This document shows, piece after piece, positions 16,207 through 25,087 of a stretch of 64,000 nt of DNA. The notes below the pieces were generated by a model. It did no database searches. It was not told the DNA's origin and was given only the letters and a program-made list of their open reading frames with translations. The DNA is from Aggregatilineales bacterium (GTDB lineage Bacteria > Chloroflexota > Anaerolineae > Aggregatilineales > Phototrophicaceae): NCBI GenBank assembly GCA_030834905.1, contig JAUQWZ010000021.1, forward strand, positions 310,001 through 374,000, given 5' to 3'. Position 1 is the stretch's first letter, and each line of letters begins with the position of its first letter. A program made the position numbers and the translations under genes.

Positions 16207-17529
16207 CTAGCGGCTGTCTGCCAGCGCCTGATCGGCACCCGCCTGCAAGGTGGCAACCGCGTCGGCAACGCTCATGCCATTGCTGGTGACGTTGGCGACG
16301 GCTTCGCTGATCAGACCGCGCACCGCGCCGTAGGCGGCGATATTGGGCGAGCTGTACAGCGTGTTATCCGGGTTGTTGATCAAGCCAGCGCCTTCGCTGT
16401 AATACGGATAGAGTCCGTCAAAGCTGAAGTCTTCTTCCACCAGCGTCGTCGATGTGCTGAGAACGGGGTTGAAGTAGCCCGATCCAGCGCTCCAGGTCGC
16501 CGCCGGTTCCGCCGACGTCAGGTATCTGAGAAACAGCCAGCTTGCAAGCTGCTCTTCCGGCGTGCTTGGCACGATGATGACGCTGGGGACGAACACCTGA
16601 ACGACTGGCGCGTCGGTCGAGTGCGGGAAGGGGGCGACGACCCAGTCAGCTTCGACGCCGCTTTCCTCAAAACCGGTGATGATGAAGGTAAAACCGGCGG
16701 TGCTGGTCGAGTAGATCGGGTTCAGTCCAAGATTGAAGTCCGCCTGATCGCCAAAGCGCTCTGCCGGAATGTAGATGCAGCCTTCGTTGTACATATCCTG
16801 GAAGGATTGCAGCACGCTCACGACCGGCTCGTTGCCTTCAAAATTGAAGGTTTCGCCGTCGTAAATTACGCCGCCCTGTCCAGCGACAAACGATTCAAAC
16901 AGCGACGAGTCGCCGGAAACGCCAAAGCCCTGGCGAGCTTCGCCGTTCGGTCCGGTGGAGTTGGCGCTGGCGCAGACGACTTCCTGGAACTCTTCCAGAG
17001 TCGCCGGCGGCGCGTCATAGCCGAGTTCTTCCAGCAGCGTCATGTTGACTGCCAGCACCTGCGCCGATGCCTGATTGGGCCACGCCAGCAGCGCGCCATC
17101 AACCGTGTTGAACTCCAGGAGCGCGGTGTTGAAGTCAGCCAACTGCTCGGCGGTCAAGCCCCAGGTGGGGTCATTGAGATACTGGTTGATGTCCACCGCC
17201 GCGTTGTCCGCATAGTAGCTGGCGGCATTGTTGGCGTAACCGGCAACCAGGTTCGGCAGTTCGCCGGACACAATTGCCGCCGTCATCAACTCGGCGAGGT
17301 CATTGTAGCCGCCCTGGAACAGCGCATCGACCGTGATGCCCCATTCGTTGGTTTCGTTGAACTGCTGAATCAGCCCGGCAATGGTATTGCCCTGAGCGCT
17401 GCCGTCGGAATACTGATGCCAATAGGTAATCGTCTGACCGGACGGATCGACGCTCGCCAGATCGTCCTGCGCCAGCGCCGCGCCAGACATAAGCGCCAGC
17501 ACACACAAAACCAGAAGTAATTTACGCAT
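16207..17529 (-). CDS. ABC sugar transporter substrate-binding protein (family 1), orphan
   Basis: The 440-residue protein has a signal peptide (LLLVLCVLALMSGAALAQ) and the family-1 extracellular solute-binding fold: ITYWHQYSDGSAQGNTIAGLIQQFNE at the first strand, LLAWPNQASAQVLAVNMTLLEELGY near the hinge, GFEESGVEADWVVAPFPHS and PEEQLASWLFLRYLTS. Such proteins deliver oligosaccharides, polyols or glycerol-phosphate to CUT1 permeases, but no permease gene lies beside it. It is divergent from the ROK-SIS-LacI-NamZ operon and shares its 400-bp control region, suggesting a related substrate. Confidence 0.9.
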   Translation of the reverse strand: MRKLLLVLCVLALMSGAALAQDDLASVDPSGQTITYWHQYSDGSAQGNTIAGLIQQFNETNEWGITVDALFQGGYNDLAELMTAAIVSGELPNLVAGYANNAASYYADNAAVDINQYLNDPTWGLTAEQLADFNTALLEFNTVDGALLAWPNQASAQVLAVNMTLLEELGYDAPPATLEEFQEVVCASANSTGPNGEARQGFGVSGDSSLFESFVAGQGGVIYDGETFNFEGNEPVVSVLQSFQDMYNEGCIYIPAERFGDQADFNLGLNPIYSTSTAGFTFIITGFEESGVEADWVVAPFPHSTDAPVVQVFVPSVIIVPSTPEEQLASWLFLRYLTSAEPAATWSAGSGYFNPVLSTSTTLVEEDFSFDGLYPYYSEGAGLINNPDNTLYSSPNIAAYGAVRGLISEAVANVTSNGMSVADAVATLQAGADQALADSR

Positions 17530-17764
17530 CGTTTTCTCCTGTTATACCAACCGCGAATTATACTGCCCGGCGACCATCCTCGCGTCGGAACAATCTGCTG
17601 TAACACCCGTATGGGTGGAGGGGTCGTCACAACCGCGAACAGCTTACCCGATTTATGTTAAGCGACGGTGAAGTCTTCTGACAAATCAGGCAGCGAAGAC
17701 GGCGCGTTAGCTGCTCGCGACCTGGCGCAGATTATAGTTCTTCAATACCGCCTCAACCAAATAG

Positions 17765-17826
17765 TTGACAACAAAATCAATTTCGTGCTATTTTAGTTTA
17801 TCGTTCAGTTGAACGTTAAACTAAAA
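17765..17826 (+). promoter_or_regulatory. Promoter with 36-bp near-perfect palindromic operator
   Basis: TTGACA (17765-17770), an 18-nt spacer and TATTTT (17789-17794). The -10 and start region are covered by 17791-17826, where TTTTAGTTTA pairs with TAAACTAAAA and CGTTCA pairs with TGAACG; 16 of 18 base pairs match. The gap 17530-17933 also must hold the promoter of the divergent binding protein, where a TATAAT occurs near 17560. The LacI regulator of this operon is the most likely ligand. Confidence 0.75.
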
Positions 17827-17933
17827 TCACTTATTGATTATCTGGTATAAGAAATTGTGGCTGTTTTCCGGTTTACTTTCGCTTCATATCCGCCGACCAG
17901 ACCCGCGTCCCGTACTCCCGAACGGAGTCGTCA

Positions 17934-18842
17934 ATGATTGCGCTTGCCGTTGACGTGGGCGGAACCAAAGTGGCGGTGGCTGCCATCAACCGCGGCGGCA
18001 GTATCCTGCGTAAAATCCACGCGCCAACCGATCTCAGCGGTCCTCAGGCAGTTGTCGAACAAATCATCACCATGAGCCAGACGCTGTTCAACGGCGATAA
18101 GCCGACAGCAGTGGGCATCTGCGTTCCCGCCGTTCTGGAACACCATACCGATCGCGTCCTGTGGGCACCCAACCTGCCCGGTTGGGAAGACGCCGATCTC
18201 AAGTCTCTCTTGAGCGAACGCCTGAATGTACCCGCGTCAGTCGAATACGATGGACACGCGGCGGTGCTGGGCGAATGGTGGGCGGGAAAGGGGCGCGGGT
18301 ACACCTCGATTGCTTCGGTCATTATCGGCACCGGCATTGGCGGCGGCTTTATCGTGGACGGTCAGTTGTGGCGCGGGCGTGACCGGCTGGCGGGCGCTGT
18401 CGGCTGGTTCCCGGTTCACACGCCCGATGGCATGGTTCACTGGGAGACAGCAGCGGCGGGTCCAGCGATTGCCCGGCGCGCGCTGCACTTCATCCACGAA
18501 GGCGAGCCGACCCGGCTGAACGCCGACGGTCTGACGGCGAAATCGGTATTTGACGCGGCTCGCGAGGGCGACTCGGTCGCCTGCCGCGTGATTGAAGAGA
18601 TAGCCGACTATATCGGCTACGGCGTCGCCGCCGTCATCAGTTTCGCTAACCCGCAAATCGTCATCCTCGGCGGCAGTATCGGACAGCACGCCGATCTGAT
18701 TTTACCAGCCGTTGAACACATCACCGGGCAATGGGCGCAGCCTTATTCCGCCCGAAAACTACCCATCGTCTGCACCCGGCTTGGCGAAGAAGCCGGGCTG
18801 CTCGGCGCTGCCTATTCCGCCTTTCAAACTGTCGCACCCTAA
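17934..18842 (+). CDS. ROK-family sugar kinase
   Basis: The 302-residue protein starts with the phosphate-binding motif LAVDVGGTKVAVAAI and has no N-terminal HTH, so it is a kinase rather than a repressor. VEYDGHAAVLGEWW carries the catalytic Asp and VIIGTGIGGGFIVDG the glycine motif. The usual ROK zinc motif (C-x-C-G-x2-G-C) is absent; the equivalent region reads VHTPDGMVHWETAAAG. It begins an operon with an SIS protein, a LacI regulator and NamZ. In this context GlcNAc, ManNAc or MurNAc are plausible substrates, but the sequence does not decide between them. Confidence 0.88.
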   Translation: MIALAVDVGGTKVAVAAINRGGSILRKIHAPTDLSGPQAVVEQIITMSQTLFNGDKPTAVGICVPAVLEHHTDRVLWAPNLPGWEDADLKSLLSERLNVPASVEYDGHAAVLGEWWAGKGRGYTSIASVIIGTGIGGGFIVDGQLWRGRDRLAGAVGWFPVHTPDGMVHWETAAAGPAIARRALHFIHEGEPTRLNADGLTAKSVFDAAREGDSVACRVIEEIADYIGYGVAAVISFANPQIVILGGSIGQHADLILPAVEHITGQWAQPYSARKLPIVCTRLGEEAGLLGAAYSAFQTVAP

Positions 18843-18853
18843 AGGAGAACTGC

Positions 18854-19609
18854 ATGTCCGCCAATGAGTATTTTGAGAAAGCGCTGCCCATTCTGGCGAA
18901 AATTCAGACGACGCAGATGGACGCCATTCAGCGCGCCGCCAAAGCCTGCGCCGCGTCTATCGCCGCCGGGCGGGCTGCCCATGTGTTTGGTTCCGGTCAC
19001 TCAGTCATTCCAGTGATGGATATCTTCCCGCGCTACGGCGCGTATGTTGGCTTTCACCCGATCATGGACCCGCGGACGATGTGGTTCAACATTGTGGGTC
19101 CCGGCGGCGCGCGCGAACTGCTGTGGATCGAGCGCACCGAAGGCTACGTCCGGCAGGTGCTGCTGTCGCACAATCTCGATCCGCGCGACACGCTGATCGT
19201 CTATTCACACGGCGGCATGAACGCCTCGCCGGTGGAGATGGCGCTGGCGGGCAAAGAGAAGGGGCTGACCGTCGTCGGCGTGACCTCGGTGGCGAACCGC
19301 CAGCGCAACCAGCCCACTCATTCTTCGGGCAAGGGGCTAGCCGACGCTGCCGACATCGTGATTGACAACTGCTGCCCGCCGGAAGACGCGCTGGTCGATG
19401 TCGCCAATCGCCCGGAAAAAGTCTCGGCAAGCTCAACGCTGGCGGCAGTGACCATTACGATGGCGCTGCTGGCGGAGACGACCAAAGAACTGGTGGCGAT
19501 GGGCAAAACGCCGGAGCGCATTTTCGTCTCGCCAAATATCGCCGAAGTGCCGCTGGAGAATAACCTCGACGTATTCCGCGACTATGCCCGGTTTGAGAAG
19601 GGACTCTAA
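18854..19609 (+). CDS. SIS-domain sugar-phosphate-binding protein (UPF0309-like)
   Basis: The ATG at 18854 follows AAAGGAGAAC, 11 bases after the ROK stop. The 251-residue protein is a single SIS domain: AAHVFGSGHSVIPVMDIFPRYG near the sugar-phosphate loop, DTLIVYSHGGMNASPVEMA and GLTVVGVTSVANR. It resembles the UPF0309 family more than classical MurQ, which is longer. SIS proteins isomerise or bind phospho-sugars; beside a kinase and NamZ, an etherase- or isomerase-like step on an amino-sugar phosphate is a reasonable inference but not shown. Confidence 0.82.
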   Translation: MSANEYFEKALPILAKIQTTQMDAIQRAAKACAASIAAGRAAHVFGSGHSVIPVMDIFPRYGAYVGFHPIMDPRTMWFNIVGPGGARELLWIERTEGYVRQVLLSHNLDPRDTLIVYSHGGMNASPVEMALAGKEKGLTVVGVTSVANRQRNQPTHSSGKGLADAADIVIDNCCPPEDALVDVANRPEKVSASSTLAAVTITMALLAETTKELVAMGKTPERIFVSPNIAEVPLENNLDVFRDYARFEKGL

Positions 19610-19642
19610 AGTGGGGATTGTGATATCGCAGGACGGGCGGCG

Positions 19643-20680
19643 ATGAACGTGAAACGCGACAGCGCGACCATGCGCGACGTAGCCGAACACGCCGGGGTCA
19701 GCATCCAGACCGTCTCGTATGTGGTCAACCGGACTGGCAGCATTTCGGATGAGACGCGCGACCGGGTTCAGCGTTCGATTGAGGCGCTCAACTACCGCCG
19801 CGATCCGATTGCCAGGAGTATGCGCACGCGCAAAACGCGCATGATCGCGCTCATCATCCTGGATATCACCAACCCGGTGCTGTCGCTGATCGCCAGCACG
19901 ATTGAATCGGCGGCATACGCGCAGGATTATCACGTGCTGCTGTATAACACCGCCCATAACCCGGCGCGCGAACTGGTATACCTGAACGAAATCGGCAGCC
20001 GCCGGGCGGACGGCGTCATCATCGTCAATACCATCAACCGCGAGAACATGGCGCAGCTTACCGCCGAAGGCGTGCCAACCGTCCTGATCGACAGCCCGAT
20101 CCTGTCGTCTCCGGTGCCGGTTGTCAGCGTGGATAACAGCGCCGGGGCTTACGCGGCGACCCAGCATCTGATCGATCTTGGGCATCGTCGGATTGCCCAC
20201 ATTGCCGGGTCGCGGGATCTGGGGATCGCGCGGCAGCGTGAACAGGCATACAGCCAGGCGATAAAAGACGGCGACCTGCCGTACCATCGGGTGGTCTACG
20301 CCCACAATATTCAGTGGGGCTACGAAAGTGGTTACAGCGCCATGCGCGAGCTGCTGGCGAAAGACCAGCCCCCGACGGCGGTATTCGCGGCGAGTGACGC
20401 GCTGGCGATTGGCGCTTACCGCGCTCTTGCTGAGGCGGGCTTGCGCGTGCCGGATGATATGTCAGTGGTTGGCTTCGACAATATCGAGGCGTCCGCTTAC
20501 ACCACGCCGCCGCTGACAACCGTTCACCAGCCGTTTTCGGAACTGGGGCAGGAAGCCTTCTCGCTGCTGCTGAACATGCTGGATGGAAGCAACTTCAGCC
20601 AATCCAATATCCTGCTTCCCGCTAACATCGTCTACCGAGGGTCAACTGAGGTGCCGCGTGACCGTATATCCCGGGATTGA
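19643..20680 (+). CDS. LacI-family transcriptional regulator
   Basis: The 345-residue protein has a LacI HTH (MRDVAEHAGVSIQTVSYVVNRTG, about 10-32), a hinge helix and a periplasmic-binding-like ligand domain (MIALIILDITNPVLSLIASTIE, IAHIAGSRD, VFAASDALAIGAYRALAEAGLRVPDDMSVVGFDN). It is the third gene of the salvage operon and overlaps the NamZ start by 23 bases. It probably binds the large palindrome at 17791-17826 and responds to an amino sugar or its phosphate. Confidence 0.95.
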   Translation: MNVKRDSATMRDVAEHAGVSIQTVSYVVNRTGSISDETRDRVQRSIEALNYRRDPIARSMRTRKTRMIALIILDITNPVLSLIASTIESAAYAQDYHVLLYNTAHNPARELVYLNEIGSRRADGVIIVNTINRENMAQLTAEGVPTVLIDSPILSSPVPVVSVDNSAGAYAATQHLIDLGHRRIAHIAGSRDLGIARQREQAYSQAIKDGDLPYHRVVYAHNIQWGYESGYSAMRELLAKDQPPTAVFAASDALAIGAYRALAEAGLRVPDDMSVVGFDNIEASAYTTPPLTTVHQPFSELGQEAFSLLLNMLDGSNFSQSNILLPANIVYRGSTEVPRDRISRD

Positions 20681-21824
20681 TGTTCTCCTCAGCCAGCAGG
20701 CGGATCTGATCGCTGGTCGGCGGATCGGTCTGGTGGCGAGTCCAAGCAGCGTTGACCGCTACCTGAACAGCAGCATTGATCGGCTGCGCCAGCACGCCGA
20801 GACTGAGTTAGTTGCGCTGTTCGGTCCTGAGCATGGCGTGCGCGGCAGCGCGCAGGCGGGCGATCATGTCGCCAGTTTCACCGATCCGGCGACCGGACTT
20901 CCGGTATACAGCCTGTACGGCGAGACGAAGAAGCCAACCGCCGATATGCTCGAAGGCGTCGATACGCTGGTTTATGACCTTCAGGACGGCGGCGTTCGCT
21001 TCTATACCTACCTGTCTACGCTGGTCTATCTACTGGAGGCGGGCGCGCAGTATGACCTTCCGGTGATCGTCCTCGACCGACCGAACCCGATCAGCGGGCA
21101 TACGCCGGAAGGACCGATGCTCGATCCCACCTACACCTCGTTTGTCGGCGCTGCGCCGGTGCCGATTCGCCACGCGATGACGGCGGGCGAACTGGCGCTG
21201 ATGTGCCGCGATGCCTTCAATATCGCCTGCAAAATCCGCGTCGTCAGAGCCGAGGGCTGGCGGCGGAAGATGTGGTTTAACGATACCGGACTGCCGTTTG
21301 TCCAGCCGTCGCCGAACCTGCCCACGCTGGACTCGCTCACGGTGTATCCGGGGACGTGCCTGGTCGAAGGCACGACGCTTTCCGAGGGGCGCGGGACGAC
21401 CCGCCCCTTTGAGCTGATCGGCGCGCCGTGGCTGGATGGCGAAAAACTGGCGCGCGAGCTAAACCGGCTGAAGCTGCCGGGCGTGGTCTTTCGTCCGGTG
21501 TATTTTACGCCGATGTTCAGCAAGCATCAGGGCGAGGTGTGCGGCGGCGTCCAGCTTCACGTTCTCAACCGCGAAAACTTCCGCGCTGTAGAAACAGCGC
21601 TTCATCTGCTGGGCTGCGTCAAAGCGAACTATCCCGACCAATTCGCCTGGCGTCCGCCCTGGTCAGACGGGGGACAACGTCCCATCGACTTACTCGCCGG
21701 CGGCAGCCAGATCCGCGAGCATCTGGATGCCGGAAGCCCTGTGTCGGCGCTGATCGAGCGCTGGCAGGACGACCTGAAGGCGTATGAACGCCGAAGCGCT
21801 TCGTTCCTGCTGTACGGAGACTAG
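20658..21824 (+). CDS. namZ: NamZ-type exo-beta-N-acetylmuramidase (DUF1343)
   Basis: The family's conserved N-terminus begins at VTVYPGIDVLL, so the GTG at 20658 (preceded by TGAGG) is the start; the frame upstream overlaps LacI. The 388-residue protein has the DUF1343 hallmarks: RRIGLVASPSSVD, LFGPEHGVRG, YSLYGETKKPT, DTLVYDLQDGGVRFYTY, VLDRPNPI and VEGTTLSEGRGTTRPFELIGAPW. Characterised members (Bacillus YbbC, Tannerella NamZ) remove MurNAc from non-reducing ends of peptidoglycan fragments. Those are exported; this one has no signal peptide, so it would act on imported fragments in the cytoplasm. Confidence 0.9.
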   Translation: MTVYPGIDVLLSQQADLIAGRRIGLVASPSSVDRYLNSSIDRLRQHAETELVALFGPEHGVRGSAQAGDHVASFTDPATGLPVYSLYGETKKPTADMLEGVDTLVYDLQDGGVRFYTYLSTLVYLLEAGAQYDLPVIVLDRPNPISGHTPEGPMLDPTYTSFVGAAPVPIRHAMTAGELALMCRDAFNIACKIRVVRAEGWRRKMWFNDTGLPFVQPSPNLPTLDSLTVYPGTCLVEGTTLSEGRGTTRPFELIGAPWLDGEKLARELNRLKLPGVVFRPVYFTPMFSKHQGEVCGGVQLHVLNRENFRAVETALHLLGCVKANYPDQFAWRPPWSDGGQRPIDLLAGGSQIREHLDAGSPVSALIERWQDDLKAYERRSASFLLYGD

Positions 21825-21876
21825 CCGGACACATTTTGAGTAGAGAACTAGTGAACGTTATTTTAAGGAGTATTCC

Positions 21877-23163
21877 ATGTTGTTCAGGAAAGCACTATTG
21901 TTGTTCGGGCTGTGCCTGATTCTGGCGCTCGGCGTCAGCCTGGTATCGGCTCAGGAGCCGGTCACCCTTCGCATCCTCACACACTGGGGTGAGGAAAGTT
22001 TTCTTGCCGGGCAGGACGCGCTCTATGGATCCTGCGAAGCGCAGACGGGTGTCAACGTCGAGTTGGAAGCGGTCGCGTTTAACGATCTGCTGACGAAGAT
22101 CATCGCCAACCAGACCGCCGGGACAAACAGCGACATCATCCACGCCTATAACCTGTGGCTGCCAGATTTCGCCCGCAGCGGGCTGCTCTCCACGCCGCCG
22201 CAGGACATCATCGACACCATCAGTGCCAACACGTCGGAAGGCGTGGTTCAGGGCGTAACTTCAGTGGGACAAATCTGGGGCTGGCCCACTGAAGTCAACA
22301 CCTACCTGCTGATCTACAACAAGCGCCTGCTGGAGGAAGCCGGTTACACCGAGCCGCCGACTAACTGGGACGAACTCAAGGAGATGTCGGCAGCGATCAG
22401 CCAGACTGACGACACCGGCGCGGTGACGCAGATCGGCTATGGCATCATCACCGGATGGGATTCGGGCGTGGTTCACCCGTGGGCGACGCTGCTCCAGTCG
22501 AACGGCGGTCAGTACCTGAATGCTGACGAGACGGCGACTGCCTACAACAGCCCTGAAGGTCTGGAAACGCTTCAGTTGTACGCCGATTTAGTGGAAAGCG
22601 GCGGCACCGACATGAGCATGGCGGCGCAGGCGGAATTCACCAACGGGCGCGTCGGCATGATGATCATGGCGAACTGGTGGCGGTCGGGGCTGCAAAACGC
22701 GCCCGGCGTCGATTATGAAACCGAAGTCGGCGTTGCGCCGGTGCCAGTGGGACCCAGCGGTGACGAGACTTCGACCATGTCCTATAACTGGCTGTGGAGC
22801 GTCACCTCGACCTCACCCAACCAGGAAAAGGCATGGGAGTTCATTCAGTGCATCAACACGCCCGCCGCCGAAGGTGAAGGCTCGCCGATGGGTGAGTATC
22901 TGGTCAACGTACTCGGCGCGATTCCGAGCATGACCTACGACCAGGAAGCCTTCGCCGAAGATCTGGGCGATCACTTCCTGGCGCCGTTCGTGGAATCCGT
23001 CGCCTACGCACTGCCGGAGCCAGTCGTCGCCGGTGGTCAGGAAGTCAAGACCCGGCTTCAGGCTGAAATCGAAGCGGTGCTGCAAGGGATGCAGGATGTG
23101 GCAAGCGCGCTTGAGTTTGCCTCGATGGAAGGGGACGCTGTCCTTCAGGAATTCGCTCAGTAG
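21877..23163 (+). CDS. ABC sugar transporter substrate-binding protein (family 1)
   Basis: The 428-residue protein follows TTAAGGAG and has a signal peptide (LLLFGLCLILALGVSLVSAQ). Family-1 solute-binding features include VTLRILTHWGEESFLAGQDALY, the hinge-side WGWPTEVNTYLLIYNKRLLEEAGY and NGRVGMMIMANWW. It is transcribed with NamZ upstream and two permeases downstream, so the ligand is probably a cell-wall-derived saccharide. A strong hairpin at 23180-23207 separates it from the permeases and would allow higher levels of the binding protein. Confidence 0.92.
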   Translation: MLFRKALLLFGLCLILALGVSLVSAQEPVTLRILTHWGEESFLAGQDALYGSCEAQTGVNVELEAVAFNDLLTKIIANQTAGTNSDIIHAYNLWLPDFARSGLLSTPPQDIIDTISANTSEGVVQGVTSVGQIWGWPTEVNTYLLIYNKRLLEEAGYTEPPTNWDELKEMSAAISQTDDTGAVTQIGYGIITGWDSGVVHPWATLLQSNGGQYLNADETATAYNSPEGLETLQLYADLVESGGTDMSMAAQAEFTNGRVGMMIMANWWRSGLQNAPGVDYETEVGVAPVPVGPSGDETSTMSYNWLWSVTSTSPNQEKAWEFIQCINTPAAEGEGSPMGEYLVNVLGAIPSMTYDQEAFAEDLGDHFLAPFVESVAYALPEPVVAGGQEVKTRLQAEIEAVLQGMQDVASALEFASMEGDAVLQEFAQ

Positions 23164-23179
23164 CGCCGGTTGAGATTGG

Positions 23180-23210
23180 GGGACGCCCGAACCATTCAGG
23201 GCGTCCCTTC
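23180..23210 (+). terminator. Intercistronic hairpin after binding-protein gene
   Basis: GGGACGCCC (23180-23188) pairs perfectly with GGGCGTCCC (23199-23207), followed by TTC. It may be a leaky terminator or an mRNA-stabilising structure between the binding protein and its permeases. Confidence 0.7.
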
Positions 23211-23278
23211 TCACAACTGGCGATCATCGGAATGCAGCCGCTTTGTCAGGCACGACGAGTCTCTCGGAGGAGGAGACT

Positions 23279-24220
23279 GTGAACAATACCAGGGCACTTG
23301 CCGGACGCATCAGCGAATCTGCCCCTCCCAGGAGTCACCTTCACCGGCAGCGGATGATCTGGGCGTACATATTCGTTTCGATACCGATTATTGGCTTGCT
23401 CGTCTTTTCCCTGATACCGATTCTCTTTTCGGGGTGGGTGAGCCTGCACGAATGGAATATGCTCAGCCCCGTCGGCGAGATGCCATGGGTTGGCTTGGAA
23501 AATTACATTTATCTTTTGACTCAGGATAACGTTTTTCGTCAGGCATTGGTCAATACCTTTGTTTTCGTGATTGGCGGTGTCGCCTCGAACGTGGTGCTGG
23601 GGCTGGGGCTGGCGCTGCTGCTGAACAGCAAACTGCGCGGGCAGTCCTTGTGGCGCGTCCTCTATTTTCTGCCGGTCGTGACCGCCCCGCTGGCGCTGGG
23701 CGTGATCTTCGCCTTCATCTTCAACCGCAACTACGGGTTGATCAACAGTATTCTGGTCGGCATCGGTATTCCCCGACAGCCGTTTCTGAGCAGCCCGTAT
23801 CAAGCCCTGTTTGTCATCATCCTGATGGCGATCTACCAGTACGTCGGCTACTACATCGTCATCTTCGTCGCCGGGTTACAGGGCATTCCGCAGGATTACT
23901 ACGACGCTGCCTCAGTGGATGGCGCGAACGCCTGGCAGCGTTTCTGGCGTATCACGCTGCCGCTGCTGAAGCCGGTCATGCTGTTCGTGGTCGTCACCAA
24001 CACGATTGGCGGCTTGCAGGTGTTCGACTTGGTGTTCTCGTCAACGGCTGGCGGTCCGGTAAATTCAACCCAGACGATTGTGCTGCACATGTACAACACC
24101 GCCTTCAAATTCTCGCGCATGGGGCGCGCCTCGGCGATGGCGTTCATCCTGTTCGGCATCATTCTGGTCATTACGATCATTCAGCTTCGCGTCCTGCGCG
24201 ACCGGACGGAAAGGAGCTAA
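23279..24220 (+). CDS. CUT1 sugar ABC permease (MalF type)
   Basis: The GTG at 23279 follows GGAGGAGGAG with ideal spacing; an earlier in-frame start at 23243 lacks a ribosome site. The 313-residue protein has six membrane helices and the cytoplasmic EAA loop YYDAASVDGANAWQRFWRITLPLLKP (about residues 207-232) that docks the ATPase. It pairs with the MalG-type permease four bases downstream. No MalK-type ATPase gene is in the window, so a shared ATPase such as MsmK/UgpC elsewhere is implied. Confidence 0.93.
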   Translation: MNNTRALAGRISESAPPRSHLHRQRMIWAYIFVSIPIIGLLVFSLIPILFSGWVSLHEWNMLSPVGEMPWVGLENYIYLLTQDNVFRQALVNTFVFVIGGVASNVVLGLGLALLLNSKLRGQSLWRVLYFLPVVTAPLALGVIFAFIFNRNYGLINSILVGIGIPRQPFLSSPYQALFVIILMAIYQYVGYYIVIFVAGLQGIPQDYYDAASVDGANAWQRFWRITLPLLKPVMLFVVVTNTIGGLQVFDLVFSSTAGGPVNSTQTIVLHMYNTAFKFSRMGRASAMAFILFGIILVITIIQLRVLRDRTERS

Positions 24221-24224
24221 GGCA

Positions 24225-25085
24225 ATGGCAACCGTTGAACGGTCACACGGGAACAACCTGGGCAGCATGTCGCTGACGGCGGTCAAGTACGCCGTCGTCA
24301 TCTTCGGGGCGCTCGTCATGATAGCGCCCTTCTTATGGATGATGAACGCTTCGCTGATGACCTCGGCGGAGATCGTCCGGCAGCCGCCGGTGCTGCTTTC
24401 CGCCGAACCGCAGTTTCAGAACTACCCGCTGCTGCTGGACGTTCTGCCGTTTCCGCAGCTTTACCTCAACAGCCTGATTATCACCGGTGGAACGGTGCTC
24501 GGCGTGCTGTTCACCAGCTCGGTTGCCGGGTTCGCCTTCGCCAAGTATGAATTTCCCGGCAAGAACGTGCTGTTTTATCTCATTCTGGCGACGATGATGA
24601 TTCCGTTTTTCATCACTCTGATCCCAGTCTTTTACATCATCCGCCAGTTGAGCTGGATCAACAGCTTCCAGGGGATCATCATCCCCGGCATCTTCTCGGC
24701 GTATGGCATCTTCCTGATGCGCCAGTTCATCATGACCATTCCTGACGAACTGATGGATGCCGCGCGCATTGACGGCGCCAGCGAGCCGCTGATCTACGCC
24801 CGCATCATTCTGCCGCTGATCAGACCGGCGCTGGCGACACTGGGCACGTTTACCTTCATCGGCTCGTGGAACTCGTTCCTGTGGCCCCTGCTGGTTATCA
24901 ATGATCGCGACATGATGACGGTGCCGCTGGGTTTGAATTCCCTGCGGTTGTTTGCCGCCGAAGCGGTGAACCTGAATTTACTGATGGCAGGAACGGTGCT
25001 GTCAGTGCTGCCGACGCTGCTCATCTTCGTGTTCCTGCAGCGATACTTCATTCGCGGAATCGCCCTCACGGGACTCAAAGGATAG
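24225..25085 (+). CDS. CUT1 sugar ABC permease (MalG type)
   Basis: The ATG at 24225 lies just after the previous stop and follows AAGGAG; the open frame further upstream overlaps the first permease. The 286-residue protein has six helices, with a first segment VKYAVVIFGALVMIAPFLWMMNASLM and the EAA loop LMDAARIDGASEPLIYARIILPLIRP. It completes the membrane part of the transporter for the salvage operon and is followed three bases later by the GNAT gene. Confidence 0.93.
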   Translation: MATVERSHGNNLGSMSLTAVKYAVVIFGALVMIAPFLWMMNASLMTSAEIVRQPPVLLSAEPQFQNYPLLLDVLPFPQLYLNSLIITGGTVLGVLFTSSVAGFAFAKYEFPGKNVLFYLILATMMIPFFITLIPVFYIIRQLSWINSFQGIIIPGIFSAYGIFLMRQFIMTIPDELMDAARIDGASEPLIYARIILPLIRPALATLGTFTFIGSWNSFLWPLLVINDRDMMTVPLGLNSLRLFAAEAVNLNLLMAGTVLSVLPTLLIFVFLQRYFIRGIALTGLKG

Positions 25086-25087
25086 CG

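Noticed and set aside
21845..21872. TGAACGTTA half-site before the binding protein at 21877
   Set aside because: Only one arm of the large palindrome is present, without symmetry, so it is likely chance.
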